Positions 1-10,954 of a DNA stretch of 64,000 nucleotides are shown in pieces. Each line of letters starts with the position of its first letter. Position 1 is the stretch's first letter. Made by a program: the position numbers and the translations under genes. Origin of the DNA: Diplonema japonicum (Eukaryota > Euglenozoa > Diplonemea > Diplonemida > Diplonemidae); NCBI GenBank assembly GCA_964019335.1, contig OZ025649.1, forward strand, positions 434,001 to 498,000. The letters run 5' to 3'. The notes under the pieces are model-generated. The model was not told the origin of the DNA. It saw only the letters and a list, made by a program, of their open reading frames with translations, and ran no database searches.

Positions 1-2787
1 TGGAAAAAAAAAATTAAAATGAAATAAAATAAAAACAGACGCATCTGTTCACCCCGCGCAGCACGTACCCCCCTGCTGATGATGCGTCTAGCCCACCGTA
101 AAAAGAGGAAAAAAAATGAATTTTTTGATTTACAATGATGATAACAATAAAGGAATTGAAAAAAAAAAAAAAGAAAAAATGAAGAAAAAAAAAAAGAAAA
201 TGAAAAAAAAAGAAGAATTGAGAATTAAGAAATATATTATAACAGCACTGGGGGGGGGTTTTTTTTTGGTCGATTTTTATAACATTCATTTTTTTTGGGG
301 GGAGGAGGAAAGGAAGCAGTTTTTTTTCTTCTTCTTTTTAGTTCCCCCTCCGCCTCCCCCCCCAAAAAAAAAGAATAACAAAAGGAAAAAAAAGAAAATC
401 CCAAAGGAGGAAAAAAAAAAAAAAAAAAAAAAAAGCCCCGTGGAAAATAGTGGAGGTGGGGAGAGGACACAAGTGATCCTTGCCCCCCCCCCCCTCCTCC
501 TCCCCCTTCTCTTCTTCTTTTATCCTTTTGTCCCCGTCCTTCCTTCTTTTTTGCAGGCGTCCTGCCACATACCGCAGGTACCCTTAAATGTCTCTTTTTT
601 TTTTTAGTACTAGTATTGTATTGCAAACTAATAAGGTCATCAACTCTTCAAATCTCCTTCAAGCCGGAAGAGTAGTTTGTTGTTTCCCCCCCCCCCCCCC
701 TTTTTATGTAGGGCAGCATGTCTGCAACAGAGGTTTTTTTTTTCATTTACATTATGATGAGGGTTACCTATGGTGAATAAGCAATGGAGCACTCCTCGTT
801 GTTGTTTTTTTTTTTCTTTTTTTTTCTTTTTTTTTTTTATTCCCCCCCTCATCATATTTGGTGCGCCATGGAAATGCTTGGAAATCGCAGTAGTATTGAA
901 GATCCTGTTCTTCTTTTCCCCCCTCCTATTCTGTTGCTTACTACTATACCCTGCTAGTTGTAGTAAACTATATAAAAAAGGATACAAAAAGAAAAGAATA
1001 AAAGAAAACCGAGTGGGCTGATGACCCCCCCAAAAAAAAGAGAGAAAGGGAGGAAGAAAAAAAATGAAAGAAGAAAAAAAAAAAAAAAACTGAGCAGGGA
1101 TTCAATGAGTCACACCTTTTTTTTTTTGTTTTCTTCTTCTTCTTATTTTCTTATTTTCTTCTTTTTTTTCTGCTTCCATAATATTATATTATTTTTTTTG
1201 TTCTCATTCCCTTATTTTCTTTTATATAAAGGTTCCCTTTCCTTTTATTTTTTATTTTATTCAGCAGTTCCTCCCCCCCCCCCCCCCCCCCCCTCTCCCC
1301 CGATCTTGAACACTCCCCTCTCTCCGCCTCCCCCCTTTTTTTTTCATTTTGTAATTTGCGATAACCGCCAGGGAGGGAGGTTCTGATTAATGTCCCCCCC
1401 CCCCCCCCCCCCGCGCCTTTTATTTGTTAGCATGTTTCCTCTCTTCTTTTGATATGGATCCTCCTTCCCCCCTGTTCCCGTTCTCGTCGTCCCCCCCCTG
1501 CCACCTTTCGCACATGCCCGAAGTATCTGATTTTTTTTTCTCTTCATTCTTTATTTCTTCCCCGCACTTTCTTTTTCCTAAGAGAGTGCACTGCGTGATT
1601 ACAAATTTTTTTTGTTCTGGGTGCTTTGTTGAAATTTTCCCATTCTTCCCCCCCCCCCCCCCCCCTCCACTGGCTGTGTGTGACCCATTTACCCCCTTCC
1701 TTCAACCATACTCCTTCTGAGGAAAAGAAAAGTGTAAAACCCTCGTCCTCTTAGTCATATGCAGAAGCTCCTCCCTCCCTCCCCCCTCCTATGCTAATAT
1801 CAATATAGGTTGCCTGAACACAAGTACTTAACGGTGAGTTAGTGCTTGTGAGTCTGCTGCCTTTGGGTTCGCAAAATAAAAAAGTAGGGAAAAAAAAAAG
1901 GGGAGAAAAAAGAAACTCGAGAGAGTATAAGGAACCAAATAAAAAAAAAAAAAAAAAGAAAACCAAATCCTTCTTTTAAAGATCCCCCGTAGTAAGCTCA
2001 AGTCATAGGCGGACACCCCCTTATTCATATTGCTGGTAAGGGAACTGTCCCCCCTAGCTTTTTGTGACTGTTTGGCAAAAGGTTTGGGTCTGAAAAAAAA
2101 AAAGAAATAAAAAAAAAAAAAGAAATCTTGTATTTACCTTCCTTCTTTAATTCCCCCCACTCCGTCTTCTTGTTCTCTGAGGGAAAAAAAAAAAAAAAAA
2201 AAAAAAAAAGAAAACGGAATAATTTTTTTTTTTGAAAGAATAAGAAAAGTAATAGAAACACTTTTTCCTGATTCCCTTTTTGAAGAAAAAAAAAAATCAG
2301 AAAGACCAAAAAGAGAGAAAAAGAAAATCTTTTTGGCAGTTTGAGGCTTAATGGCGCGAGACGTGTACCTTTTATTGTAATAGAAAAGCTGCTATATCAA
2401 CTCTGATCGAGGGGAGTCCTCGAAAAAGAGGAAAAGAGGAGCAAGGGCAACAAAGGGGACGCACAGTCACGTCTTTATTTTCCTTCACCCCCCCTCCTCA
2501 TCAGTACTCTCGCTCTAGTGGCCAGAAAAAGGGGAAAGGATAAGAGAAAGAAAAGAGAAAAAAAGAATATTTTCCCCTACTGCTTTCTTCTCCCCTCCCA
2601 CCGCTGATTTACTTTTCTCTCCCCCTCCCTCCCTGAACCCAAGTCACCTTTTTGATTTTCATGTTTTTTTTTTTTTTTTTTTTTTTAAATAAAAACTGTG
2701 TCAACAACAAAAAAAAAAAAAAAAAGGTGAGTGAGACGGGGAAAGGGAAAAAAAAAAAAAAAAAAAAAGAAGGGAAAAAAAAAAAGC
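1..2787. other. Low-complexity region, no convincing gene
   Basis: About 2.8 kb of A-, T-, C- and G-homopolymer runs and purine- or pyrimidine-rich stretches. The open frames here encode only poly-Phe, poly-Lys or poly-Pro style sequence created by the runs, with no domain, no balanced composition and no exon structure, so I call none. The only recognisable item is a roughly 45-nt motif at 555-605 that recurs at 57172-57232. The last 100 bases are probably the 5' UTR region of the gene starting at 2788. Confidence 0.6.
555..605 (+). repeat. Dispersed repeat copy 1 (matches 57172-57232)
   Basis: The segment AGGCG-TCCTG(C/T)CACATAC followed by (C/T)GCAGGT(A/T)CCCTT occurs here and again just 3' of the LINE ORF. 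In both copies the motif runs into a pyrimidine tract that ends in TAG. Both therefore look like an exon end (GCAG), a GT donor, a short intron and a TAG acceptor, or alternatively the 3' tail of a retroelement of which this is a strongly 5'-truncated copy. No LINE coding sequence precedes this copy. Confidence 0.5.
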
Positions 2788-4073
2788 ATGATGTCCTTAA
2801 AGGTGAAGAAGCAAGGCCAAGGGCCTGCAAAACCACCAACGGTTTTCCAAAGTAAAGGCGGCGGGAGACGTTCGGTGGGGAATGGCGTCGCAAAGTCGGG
2901 GTCCTTGAGCCCACGAAGTGCAGTCTTCAGTGCGGGGATGGCACCACCAGGACACCCTGACAAAAAGCTTATGGACGAACTCAACAAAGTGAGGGAAGAA
3001 AAGGACAGGCTGCACAGGTCCGTAGCCGCACTGAAGGTTCAGCTGAGCGAAAAAGAAACAGAAATTAAAAACATGTCACTAACTATAGAGCAGTTATATG
3101 TCTCAGATATCCCTGACGAAGGACGGCAATGCGAGGCCTTCATGGATCATGTACAATACCTTCAAGGGATTCCGGCCAAAGCTGCTGCTGCAACTTCCTT
3201 CGACATGCTTACCTTTCTCCAGGAATGGAACAAAGAGCTCCTACACAAAATCAGCTGCCAGGCACTTGAAATAGCCGACGTTGTGACTGGTAGCAAGCAG
3301 GGCAAGGACAATCTCATTGAGTCCCTCTCGCACCAGGTCAGGAATCTCACTTCAAAGCTACTCGTCCTCTCCGATGCAAAGCCCAAGGCGGCTGTCAAGT
3401 GCATTGTGTCACCCTCCTCCTCCCCCCCTGCCTCACCGGCGCATGTGAGTAAACGAAGTGCAGTGACATCTTATCAAAACTCTCCTGCAAATGTTGTGCC
3501 CGCGGAGTTGAAGAGGCTGCTTGCGGCCGTTCCGCCGCCTGAAAGTCCGCATGATGCGTACACTCCGTATCTTGCCTGCTTGAGGGATGCTGCTGCTCGT
3601 CTTCACCTGTCTCCTGAAGTGGGGCCGTCAGCCGAGAATAAGGAACACCCGAAACCTGTCAATCCAAAGGCCGTAAGCACTGCCCCCCCAAGGCGGTCGG
3701 CATCTGCTGGTATACAGAAAACGAAAGAATTTTTCATTTAATCCCCCAACAGAACGGCTGAACCCCCGTCGCGGAGATGGATTCCAACGAACACGGAGTC
3801 TCGGGGCAAAAACTGCGGGTATGGTCGACGCAAAAAAAAAAAAAAAATAATAATAAATAAAAATTTATAAAAATAGAAAAAGAGCTTGCAACATACCCTC
3901 CTGCACCTGTCGGGGTTGGTTCTACCAACGGGCAGACTGCCAGCAGCCCGTTGAGCAGAGGGGCACGTCTGTCGAAAGCTACCACAGCCAGCTCTCTACT
4001 GAAACAGAAGCACCGAAACAGTATATCTGCAGAGGACAAAGCCGCTCTCTTGAAAGGCCAGGGCACCTCGTGA
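2788..4073 (+). CDS. Coiled-coil protein of unknown function, three exons
   Basis: Exons 2788-3709, 3753-3818 and 3883-4073 encode 392 residues; the introns (43 and 64 nt) start GTATAC and GTATGG. Without splicing the frame would stop at 3741. With splicing it stays open through a Ser/Lys/Arg-rich tail, and both joins keep phase. The first of two tandem ATGs was chosen; it follows an A-rich leader. Residues about 55-105 form a charged coiled coil, about 110-200 are helical, and the rest is low-complexity Ser/Pro/Ala sequence. The second acceptor is ambiguous, at 3876 or 3882, a difference of two residues. I do not recognise the family; a cytoskeletal role would be a guess. Confidence 0.75.
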
Positions 4074-4961
4074 AGAGGGGAAGAAGGGGAACATTTGTAC
4101 CTATACATCTCGATGAACTTGTCAGGTTGATGGGGGGGGGGGGGGGGGATTAGAAAATGAGAGGGGGGAAAAAAAAAGAGAAGAAAAGGTCGGGGATCCT
4201 TCTTTCATTTTATTTTTTTATATATATTATTATGAGCAATGAACAACACGGGAGGCGAGAACGCAAGGGGCCACAGATAGCCGCTTTTTTTTCCCCTTTT
4301 TTTTTTATTTGCTGCCCTTTTTTTTGTAGGATATTGTTTCTCAAAGGTAGGAGGGGGGGGAAAAAAGAAAAAAAGAAAAGGGGAGGGAGGGAGGGGGAAG
4401 GAAAAAAAAAGGGGGAAACACAAATATTACTATTGCGCACAAACACCAGAATAGTTCCCCCCCCCCCCCCCCCCCCTCTATTTCCACTTCTTCTTTTTCT
4501 TGTTCTTTGGCTCCGTGCCCCCCTCTGAAGTGCTTCAAAGTGCCCTCCTCTGTCGTTCCACTACCTTGCTCCCCCACTTTTTTTTTCCGAGCTTTCCTAC
4601 CAGAGGCCCTTATCTGAGACCAGGGGAAAATGCATGTATCGTGGGGGGGGGGGGGGGGGGGGGGAGGATAAATAACGTAAGTCCCCAGGATTGCAAGGGA
4701 CATGGTTTAGAATACTCTTTTCTCTTCCTTCTTTTCTTTTTTTTTTCTGTTCACCTTTCATCCTTATAGTTTTTTGTTTTTTTTTTTTTTTTTTTTCCAT
4801 CCTGTTTCTTTTTTTTTTATATTCTTCTTTGTCTTTCTTTTCTTTTTTTTTTCTTCCTTTTTTTCTTCGTGAGACAAAAAAAAATTGTGCCCTTCCCCCC
4901 CCCCCCCCCCCCCCCCCGTTCTTCCCAAAAAAAAAAAAAAAAGGTAAAAAAAAAAAAAAAA
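4074..4961. other. Intergenic spacer, homopolymer-rich
   Basis: About 890 bases with G17-, C18- and T-runs and purine-rich patches. I see no coding sequence or structured RNA. The pyrimidine-rich stretch at about 4700-4915 before the next ATG could serve as a trans-splicing polypyrimidine tract. Confidence 0.6.
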
Positions 4962-5971
4962 ATGGTGAAATTTGAAACCTCGGAAATATTCAGTAAAAAT
5001 CAGAAGGATTTTGTACACCAGATACTAGAAGAAAACACCCGTGTGGACGGGAGGACTTTTACACAGTATAGAAGACTAACCATCGGGTTCGGGAGGGTGT
5101 CGGGACAGAGCGACGTCAGCTTAGGAAAGACAAGGGTGTTAGGAAGCGTGAAGTGCAGGGCCGTGGAACCAAGCTCCTTCCGACCAAAGGAGGGGTTTTT
5201 AGATTTCTCAGTAACCGTTTCGCCATCTTGCGACCCGCTGGTTGCGGACAAGCGGCGTGGGACAGAACTCGACGAGGCAAGACGACTGCTAGACAGAGTC
5301 TTTAAAACAAGCAAAGCAGTTGACGTAGAATCCCTTTGCCTGATACCCGGGAAGAAGGTGTGGTCCATAAAAGTCGACCTCAACTTCATTGACTTTGATG
5401 GTAATCTTGCAGACGCAGCTGCTATTACCTCGTTAACCTCGTTGTTGCATTTCCGCCGTCCGGATGTGACGATTAAGGGTGATCAGGTTGTAATCCACTC
5501 CGCTGACGAGAGGGAACCCGTCCCCCTTAACATCCAGCACGTTCCCATCGTTGTCACCTTTGCCATCATGCCAAACGGTACACTTCTCGCCGACCCCACT
5601 CTTCTCGAATCCGCTGTGTCAACTGGCGACCTCTCCGTAGCCATCAACACCCTCAACCAGGTCTGTGTTGTCAATAAGATTGCTGGCCGTGCTATCCCAT
5701 CTGGTAAGATTCTCGATTGTCTTAAAATTGCGAATTTCAAGGTTGATTACATCGTGACAAGAATCACCGAAGCCGTGGCTGCCGACGCCATTAAACGAAA
5801 GAAAGAAGGCCTTGCTGAATTCTCATGGGCGAAGGACAGACAGTCCGTGGGCGAAATGGAAGCCATCGCCAAGGGCGTGAAGAAGGCCATGGACCGTGCG
5901 GAGCAAACAAATGACGATGAACAGGACAACAAAGGCAAACAAAGCAAGCGAAAACGGGGGAAAAGCTTGAG

Positions 5972-6037
<66 letters not shown>

Positions 6038-6261
6038 TTTACAGCCCTGACGACCCTGATGTACAGGTCCCCCTTGAAGCCCTTCCCTCGAAAAAAACCC
6101 GCCCTGAGGTTACCCTGCAAGCCGAAGCGAAATTAACTTTATTAGTTCCCGACCAACAGCCAGGCAAGAAGGGAGACACCAAGCAAGCAGCCAGTGGTGA
6201 AACAGAGGAAGTGGAAGAGGTAGAGGAAGTGGAAGAGGTGGAGGAAATTGAAGAAGTATAG
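4962..6261 (+). CDS. RRP45: Exosome core subunit RRP45 (EXOSC9-like, RNase PH family)
   Basis: Exons 4962-5971 and 6045-6261 encode 408 residues. The body reads like RRP45 from end to end: an N-terminal FxxQILEENTRVDGR-type segment, LGKTRVLGSV, the ESLCLIPGKKVWSIKVDL block, LHFRRPDVTIKGD and the PLNIQHVPI block before the final RNase PH helices. RRP45 belongs to the non-catalytic hexameric ring of the eukaryotic exosome, which handles 3'-5' RNA processing and decay in nucleus and cytoplasm. The intron (73 nt) is almost pure T and ends TTACAG; splicing turns a poly-Phe read-through into a Lys/Glu-rich tail ending in repeated Glu-Glu-Val. The ATG at 4962 was chosen over upstream in-frame ATGs because those would add only homopolymer-encoded residues. 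Confidence 0.93.
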
Positions 6262-6468
6262 TTGTTTTTTCCCCCCCCTCTTTTTTCATTTCACACCCCC
6301 CCCCCCCGTCTAGTGTTTTTCTTAAATAAATATTTCATCAAAGAAGAAAAAAAAAATCAAAAGAAAAAAAAATACCTATCTTGCGTTTCTTTTTTTTTTT
6401 TCTTCTCCCACTTCTTCGCAACACAAGTAAAATTCCCAGGAGGGGGAATTTTTTTTTTAAAAAAGAAA

Positions 6469-7392
6469 ATGACAGACAGCTTCATCCCCCCAGCATTACA
6501 CTATGATGATGACGGTTTTATAAAAAGTTTTTCACTAGATGAACCTGCCTCCATTCTGGACCACATGGATAAGTATGGGTTTGTCGTGGTACGTGACGTT
6601 TTGACAAGCGAACAATGCGAAGCGACAATGGATGAATTCTGGGCAACGGGTGCAAAGCAAGGCCTTGACAAACACGACAGGGCAACGTGGGACACATACT
6701 GGAAAACACAGAGATTCGGCAAAATGGGCATTATCGGCTCCTGGGGGGACGTTCGCTCTTTAACACAACTCAACAACAGGCAGAACCCCAACGTGTACAA
6801 AGCATTCTCCTGCGTCAATAAAACAGAAAAACTCTGGGTAGACCACGATAGACTGGGCATCATGCGTCCTGCAATCGACGCCCCTGAATGGCGGACTTTA
6901 GACAACTGGCTTCACTTAGATTGCAACCCAACACAAGGGTATGCGTCAATTGGTTCATTTGAGGACTCAAAAAACTCCATTGATTTCAACACCACCCTTA
7001 TCGTCCAAGGCCTCCTTGCCATCACATCTGCCAGAGTTGAAGATGGGGGATTCCACTGTGTCCCAGGGAGCCACAAAATTTCACAATCGTGGAGCGTGTC
7101 TCACCAGAACTGTGGGTCTATGGCCAACATGCAGGTTCCCCCCACTGACCCCCTTCACAGCTATATTCAACAGATTCCCCTCCGTGCTGGGTCGGCTCTG
7201 ATATGGTCGTCTTTGTTGTTTCACGGGAACCATCCGAATAATTCAGACAATTTTCGTGCTGTGCAGTACATGAGAATGGTCCCCACGACGGGCACCCCCT
7301 ACGGCCCTGCTTTCAGGAACAGAGAATACCTGAACGAAGATTTCAAACCCACGGAACTAGGGGAAAAGCTCTTCGGGTTCAAAGAATGGTGA
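6469..7392 (+). CDS. PhyH-family Fe(II)/2-oxoglutarate dioxygenase
   Basis: Intronless, 307 residues. This is a phytanoyl-CoA dioxygenase-like double-stranded beta-helix enzyme. The HxD iron pair is visible as WLHLDCNP at about residue 146. The distal His is probably in LFHGNHP (about 250), and the Arg in FRAVQYMRM (about 262) sits where the 2-oxoglutarate carboxylate is bound. The N-terminal part (YGFVVVRDVLTSEQC) is also typical. Family members hydroxylate lipids or small molecules; the substrate cannot be read here. The ATG at 6469 follows CCCAG/G plus an A-rich leader, and upstream in-frame codons are homopolymer-derived. No obvious peroxisomal SKL tail (it ends KEW). Confidence 0.85.
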   Translation: MTDSFIPPALHYDDDGFIKSFSLDEPASILDHMDKYGFVVVRDVLTSEQCEATMDEFWATGAKQGLDKHDRATWDTYWKTQRFGKMGIIGSWGDVRSLTQLNNRQNPNVYKAFSCVNKTEKLWVDHDRLGIMRPAIDAPEWRTLDNWLHLDCNPTQGYASIGSFEDSKNSIDFNTTLIVQGLLAITSARVEDGGFHCVPGSHKISQSWSVSHQNCGSMANMQVPPTDPLHSYIQQIPLRAGSALIWSSLLFHGNHPNNSDNFRAVQYMRMVPTTGTPYGPAFRNREYLNEDFKPTELGEKLFGFKEW

Positions 7393-7442
7393 CGGATGGA
7401 TGGAGTTTGATGAAAACCTTCCCCCTAGCATCTTACCTTTTA

Positions 7443-7473
<31 letters not shown>

Positions 7474-7612
7474 TTTTTTTTGCTGTCCCCTCTCTTCTTT
7501 CGAAGTGTTCTATTGAGGTATCTATACCCATCCTTTTTATGTAAAACAAAAGAAAAAAAAAAAAAAAAAAAAAAAGAAAAGAAAAAAAAGGGACACAAAA
7601 CAAAAAACAAAA

Positions 7613-7943
7613 ATGGGTATCGAGATGGAGGTATCGCAGAAGGGGGTTGAGTTCGACAACGTCTCGTTGGGGACTCTTTGCAGGGTCATGCTTAGCTGCA
7701 GCATTATCGGTTCTGCTGCTGGGATGTACGGGGGGCTCCAGTTGGGGGCTTCGCTCTTCACAAAGACGGATGAGGACAAGGTAGTTAAGAATGAAAAACA
7801 AGAAGCCACCCTTACAGAAAAAAGCCAAACAAGTCTCGAAGTTCGCCAGTTACGCCGTTGCAGGCCTGTCGACTATGACCATTCTTTACTTGTTCCACAC
7901 CCACAGCAACCACCACAGGAGGCACCACCACCACCGTCGCTGA
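7613..7943 (+). CDS. Small two-helix membrane protein with His-rich tail
   Basis: Exons 7613-7780 and 7818-7943 encode 97 residues; the intron (37 nt) is GTAGTT...TTACAG. Helix 1 (about residues 19-50) is Gly/Ala/Ser-rich (GSAAGMYGGLQLGAS), like glycine-zipper inner-membrane segments. After splicing, exon 2 gives a second helix (ASYAVAGLSTMTILYLF) and then a His/Arg tail that ends at TGA. Without splicing the frame continues to 8017 as Pro/Gln-rich sequence with no second helix, so splicing gives the more plausible protein. Not assigned to a family; a mitochondrial membrane protein is possible. Confidence 0.6.
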
Positions 7944-8394
7944 ACAGACTACATTCTTTTCCCATAAAAAGAAACCCCCCCCCCCAACAAAATCATCAGG
8001 ATGCAGCTGAAAGATAAGAATAATATCGTACAAATCTCACTGGGAGAACACAGCTTTGGAGGGGAGGGCGTTCAAACAAGTTCTGTAAAGTAACTTCCTC
8101 CTCCTCCTACCCTCCTTTTTTTTTTCTCTCTTCTCCTTTTGGAGGGGAGGGGGGAGGGGGGGGGTCGTTGTATATCGTATGATTTAAATAAAAAAAAAGA
8201 AACTCCTGGTGCTCGCCTGGTATTGTGTTTTTTTTTTTCTTCTTTTTTTGTATTTCAAAAAAAGGGGTGATGGTTCCTTAAGTGGGGGCTTGCTCTTAAA
8301 CATTCGCCTCTCTTTTTCTTATTCCCCTCTCCCCCATCCCCTCCATGATATTGATAACCAACACATTTAAAAAGGGGAAAAAAAAAAAAAAAAA
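7944..8394. other. Intergenic spacer
   Basis: About 450 bases of 3' UTR and spacer. Pyrimidine-rich tracts at about 8090-8145 and 8308-8345 precede AACACATTTAAAAAG and the next ATG, a plausible trans-splice acceptor arrangement. Nothing coding is visible. Confidence 0.5.
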
Positions 8395-9393
8395 ATGTTG
8401 CGCAAACCCGATCCAGCAGTCGCTGCAGCCCAGACCGTCTCCGGTCTTTGGGACAAGATCAAAAAGGTAAGAGCGGAGGCTGGAGGGAAGTTATTTGAGC
8501 GGAGCTGGGTGAATGCAGAGAACATAGACGAAGGTGACATCAGAGTAATGCAGTTCAACATGTTGGCCGAAGGGTTGTCGAGCCCCGCACGCAAGACACC
8601 TCCTTTCAAGTCTGAAAAGATCTCGGACGGGGGTGGCTTCACCGAAGTCCCGGTAGATGTGCTTAATTTCGATCAACGGAAATGGCTTCTTCTTGAAGAA
8701 ATCCTCACTGTCAACCCGGACATCTTAGGTGTGGAAGAGGTCGATGCATATCCTGAGTTTTTCGAGCCAGCACTGAGCATAGCAGGGTACCAAAGCGGGT
8801 TTAACGCAAAGTCCCCATCGCCGTGTGAGGCCTTTGGGTACTATCCGGACGGCGTTGCACTTTTTTGGAAATCTGATAAATTTGAACTTCTCAGCGGTGG
8901 GGTAACGAGTTCACCTGTTATGATACACCGCCGGTTGAAACAGCTTTCGACCGGCCGTGCTCTGACCGTCATCTGCACCCATTTAAAAGCAAAACTGTCT
9001 GTCGAAAATGAGCGGATTCGATACAAGCAGATTGCCGAGGTACTAAGCAACGAGAACATCTCCTTCGCATCGTGCGTGCTCCTCGCAGATTGCAACGCTG
9101 CTCCAGTTGTAGAGTGCGGTGTGGAACCACTTGTCGTTCCTGCTGTGTGTTCAAAGGGTTTCCTTCCTGCGTACGATCTGGAGGACGCCTCTGCGTACAC
9201 CACCGCTAAGATACGTGGTTCTACAAGGACCTCGCACACCATCGACTACATCTTTTACACACCCAACATGGTTGTCACATCGACCTTTGCAGTGCCACCC
9301 TTCACTGCCCTCGACCCCGCAGTGCTCCTTCCCTGTCTGAACTACCCTTCGGACCACTTTAGTATCGCTGCTACGTTGCGTTTCACCCAATAA
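8395..9393 (+). CDS. Nocturnin-like EEP-family phosphatase/nuclease
   Basis: Intronless, 332 residues. It belongs to the endonuclease/exonuclease/phosphatase fold, with strongest resemblance to nocturnin and CCR4-type enzymes: RVMQFNMLAEG (about residue 50), QRKWLLLEEIL, PDILGVEEVD with the metal-binding Glu (about 112), the TYTTxKIR-like YTTAKIRGSTRTSHTIDYIFY block (about 270-287) and YPSDHFS with the catalytic Asp-His (about 317). The usual GDFNA motif reads LADCNAAP, keeping Asp and Asn. In animals nocturnin removes the 2'-phosphate of NADP(H), while CCR4 relatives deadenylate mRNA; the sequence does not decide between these. The N-terminus has no clear targeting peptide. Confidence 0.82.
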   Translation: MLRKPDPAVAAAQTVSGLWDKIKKVRAEAGGKLFERSWVNAENIDEGDIRVMQFNMLAEGLSSPARKTPPFKSEKISDGGGFTEVPVDVLNFDQRKWLLLEEILTVNPDILGVEEVDAYPEFFEPALSIAGYQSGFNAKSPSPCEAFGYYPDGVALFWKSDKFELLSGGVTSSPVMIHRRLKQLSTGRALTVICTHLKAKLSVENERIRYKQIAEVLSNENISFASCVLLADCNAAPVVECGVEPLVVPAVCSKGFLPAYDLEDASAYTTAKIRGSTRTSHTIDYIFYTPNMVVTSTFAVPPFTALDPAVLLPCLNYPSDHFSIAATLRFTQ

Positions 9394-9500
9394 CCCCCGC
9401 AGTAAAGTTCCCCAGCCCCTCCCTCCACGGGGTCCTGCCTCTAGCAACCCTTCCTACGGAAGCGGCACAGGCGACGTGGAGTTTCCTTTTTTATGTATCC

Positions 9501-9534
<34 letters not shown>

Positions 9535-9638
9535 CCAGAGGGGTCTCACAAAGACTTCCTTTAACTCATTTTTTTTTCTTCGCCACTATTTTATTGTTTC
9601 TACAAATTCTAGTTTGTGATTCAAGCTTTCACTGCACA

Positions 9639-9639
9639 G
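9639..9639 (+). promoter_or_regulatory. Predicted trans-splice acceptor (CTGCACAG/G)
   Basis: Last base of an AG preceded by T-rich sequence, 9 nt before the ATG at 9649. Fits the short-leader pattern seen at other genes here. Inference only. Confidence 0.5.
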
Positions 9640-9648
9640 GTGCCGGGC

Positions 9649-10805
9649 ATGTATGACGAAATATCGAGTCCTGACTGCTACAGCCCGGATGGGGCAAGGC
9701 AGCCGCCCTTCACGCAGCCCAAGAGGCGGCAGACGTTGGAGCAAGCTCGAATGAACAGGTTCCGGCCGTCGCATCACAGTGACGTGAATGACACAATCGG
9801 ACGACAGATGAGAGACCTGGAGGACGTGAAGCGGCAGGCGGGGATAAGCGGTGGCTCCAGAAGTGTCAGCAGCAGCGGGCTGGGCTCCGACTGGGAGGGT
9901 GATGCTTCCGAGCGTGTTAGTGATTTGAAGGTTCAGATCGACGCTGCGAAGAGGCAGCTCAGTGTGAAGGAAGAGAAGCTGAAGTCGCTGCAAGCACAAC
10001 TGCGCAAAATGGATGACAGGACGCAGGAATTGGCAGGGCTGAGACGACAGAAGGAAGATGAGTTGAGCAGGCTGACGCGGAAGCAAGGCCAGCCCCCGTC
10101 AGCCTATAAGGTCAACCCTGTACCGCAGCCGGAGAACGCTGATCTGAACGTGATCCTGCAGTCCGAGATGAAAATACGACGAGAGGCAGAGACACGTTTA
10201 GTGGAAGAACAAGCTGCACTGAGAGCGTTGAAAACGAACCAAGAAGCAGACCTGTTCAGGCTACGCGAAGAGCTGCAGAACACAGAAGCAATAGCACAGT
10301 CTACAACAGAGCAATACACAGGGAAGTTCGAGGCAGTCCGGTTGCAGATGCAGGCTAAACTGGCCAAGGTGCGGGAGGAAATGCGGGAGCAATTCAATGA
10401 GGAGAGGCAAAAGCTCGAAAGCCGTGTAGAGTACCTGACTAGAATGGTAAGGCGTAAAATAAAATCAAACACAAACCACAGAACGACCGCAAGGATCAAG
10501 AGCTTGATAACCTGCAGCAAAAGAAGGTGAAGCTGAACGCCATCCTCGAGCAGATAAAAACCTCGCACAAGCAAACCATCCAGGGCTTCCAGGGAAGGTT
10601 CGAACACGAGAACAAGCAGACAATACAACACGAGTCCAACGCTGCGAAACACGAGCGAGAGCACCGCATGATCCAAGCTGAGATGGTCAAGCTCAACGAC
10701 CGACTCAGAAAAGCTGGCGGCTCCATTCCCCCAACACCCCGTACCAAGAGCCCCACTGCCACCAGACGAGGTACCCCCTCAGCAACACCCAGGTACACCA
10801 AGTGA
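9649..10805 (+). CDS. Coiled-coil protein, two exons
   Basis: Exons 9649-10446 and 10482-10805 encode 373 residues; the intron (35 nt) is GTAAGG...CCACAG. The upstream frame lacks ATG before 9649, which lies 9 nt after CTGCACAG. Residues about 85-155 and 170-350 are continuous charged heptads. The C-terminus turns into a Pro/Thr/Arg-rich tail with repeated TPR, TRR and TPS motifs typical of phosphorylated, basic, microtubule-associated regions. The intron join keeps the heptads in register, which supports it. No family recognised. Confidence 0.75.
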
Positions 10806-10954
10806 CATAGACACCTTAGTAGATTTGCATATCCCCCCCCCCTGCTATTTTCTTTTCTCTGTACAGTTAGTACTAAGTTCATCCCCACTTAATATTCTTG
10901 TGTACGTTTTCCTCTCAAATATAATTAGTACTGGATAGGGTGCCAGCAGTGAAG

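Noticed and set aside
1262-1293. C- and G-runs as G-quadruplex control elements
   Set aside because: Such runs are spread over all spacers here, so no single one stands out as a regulatory site.
116-2309. Several frames of 60-160 codons on both strands at the start of the window
   Set aside because: Their products are poly-Phe, poly-Lys or poly-Pro with no balanced stretch; they arise from homopolymer runs.
3734-4108. Minus-strand frame of 124 codons
   Set aside because: It mirrors exons 2 and 3 of the plus-strand coiled-coil gene, where splicing gives a consistent reading frame.
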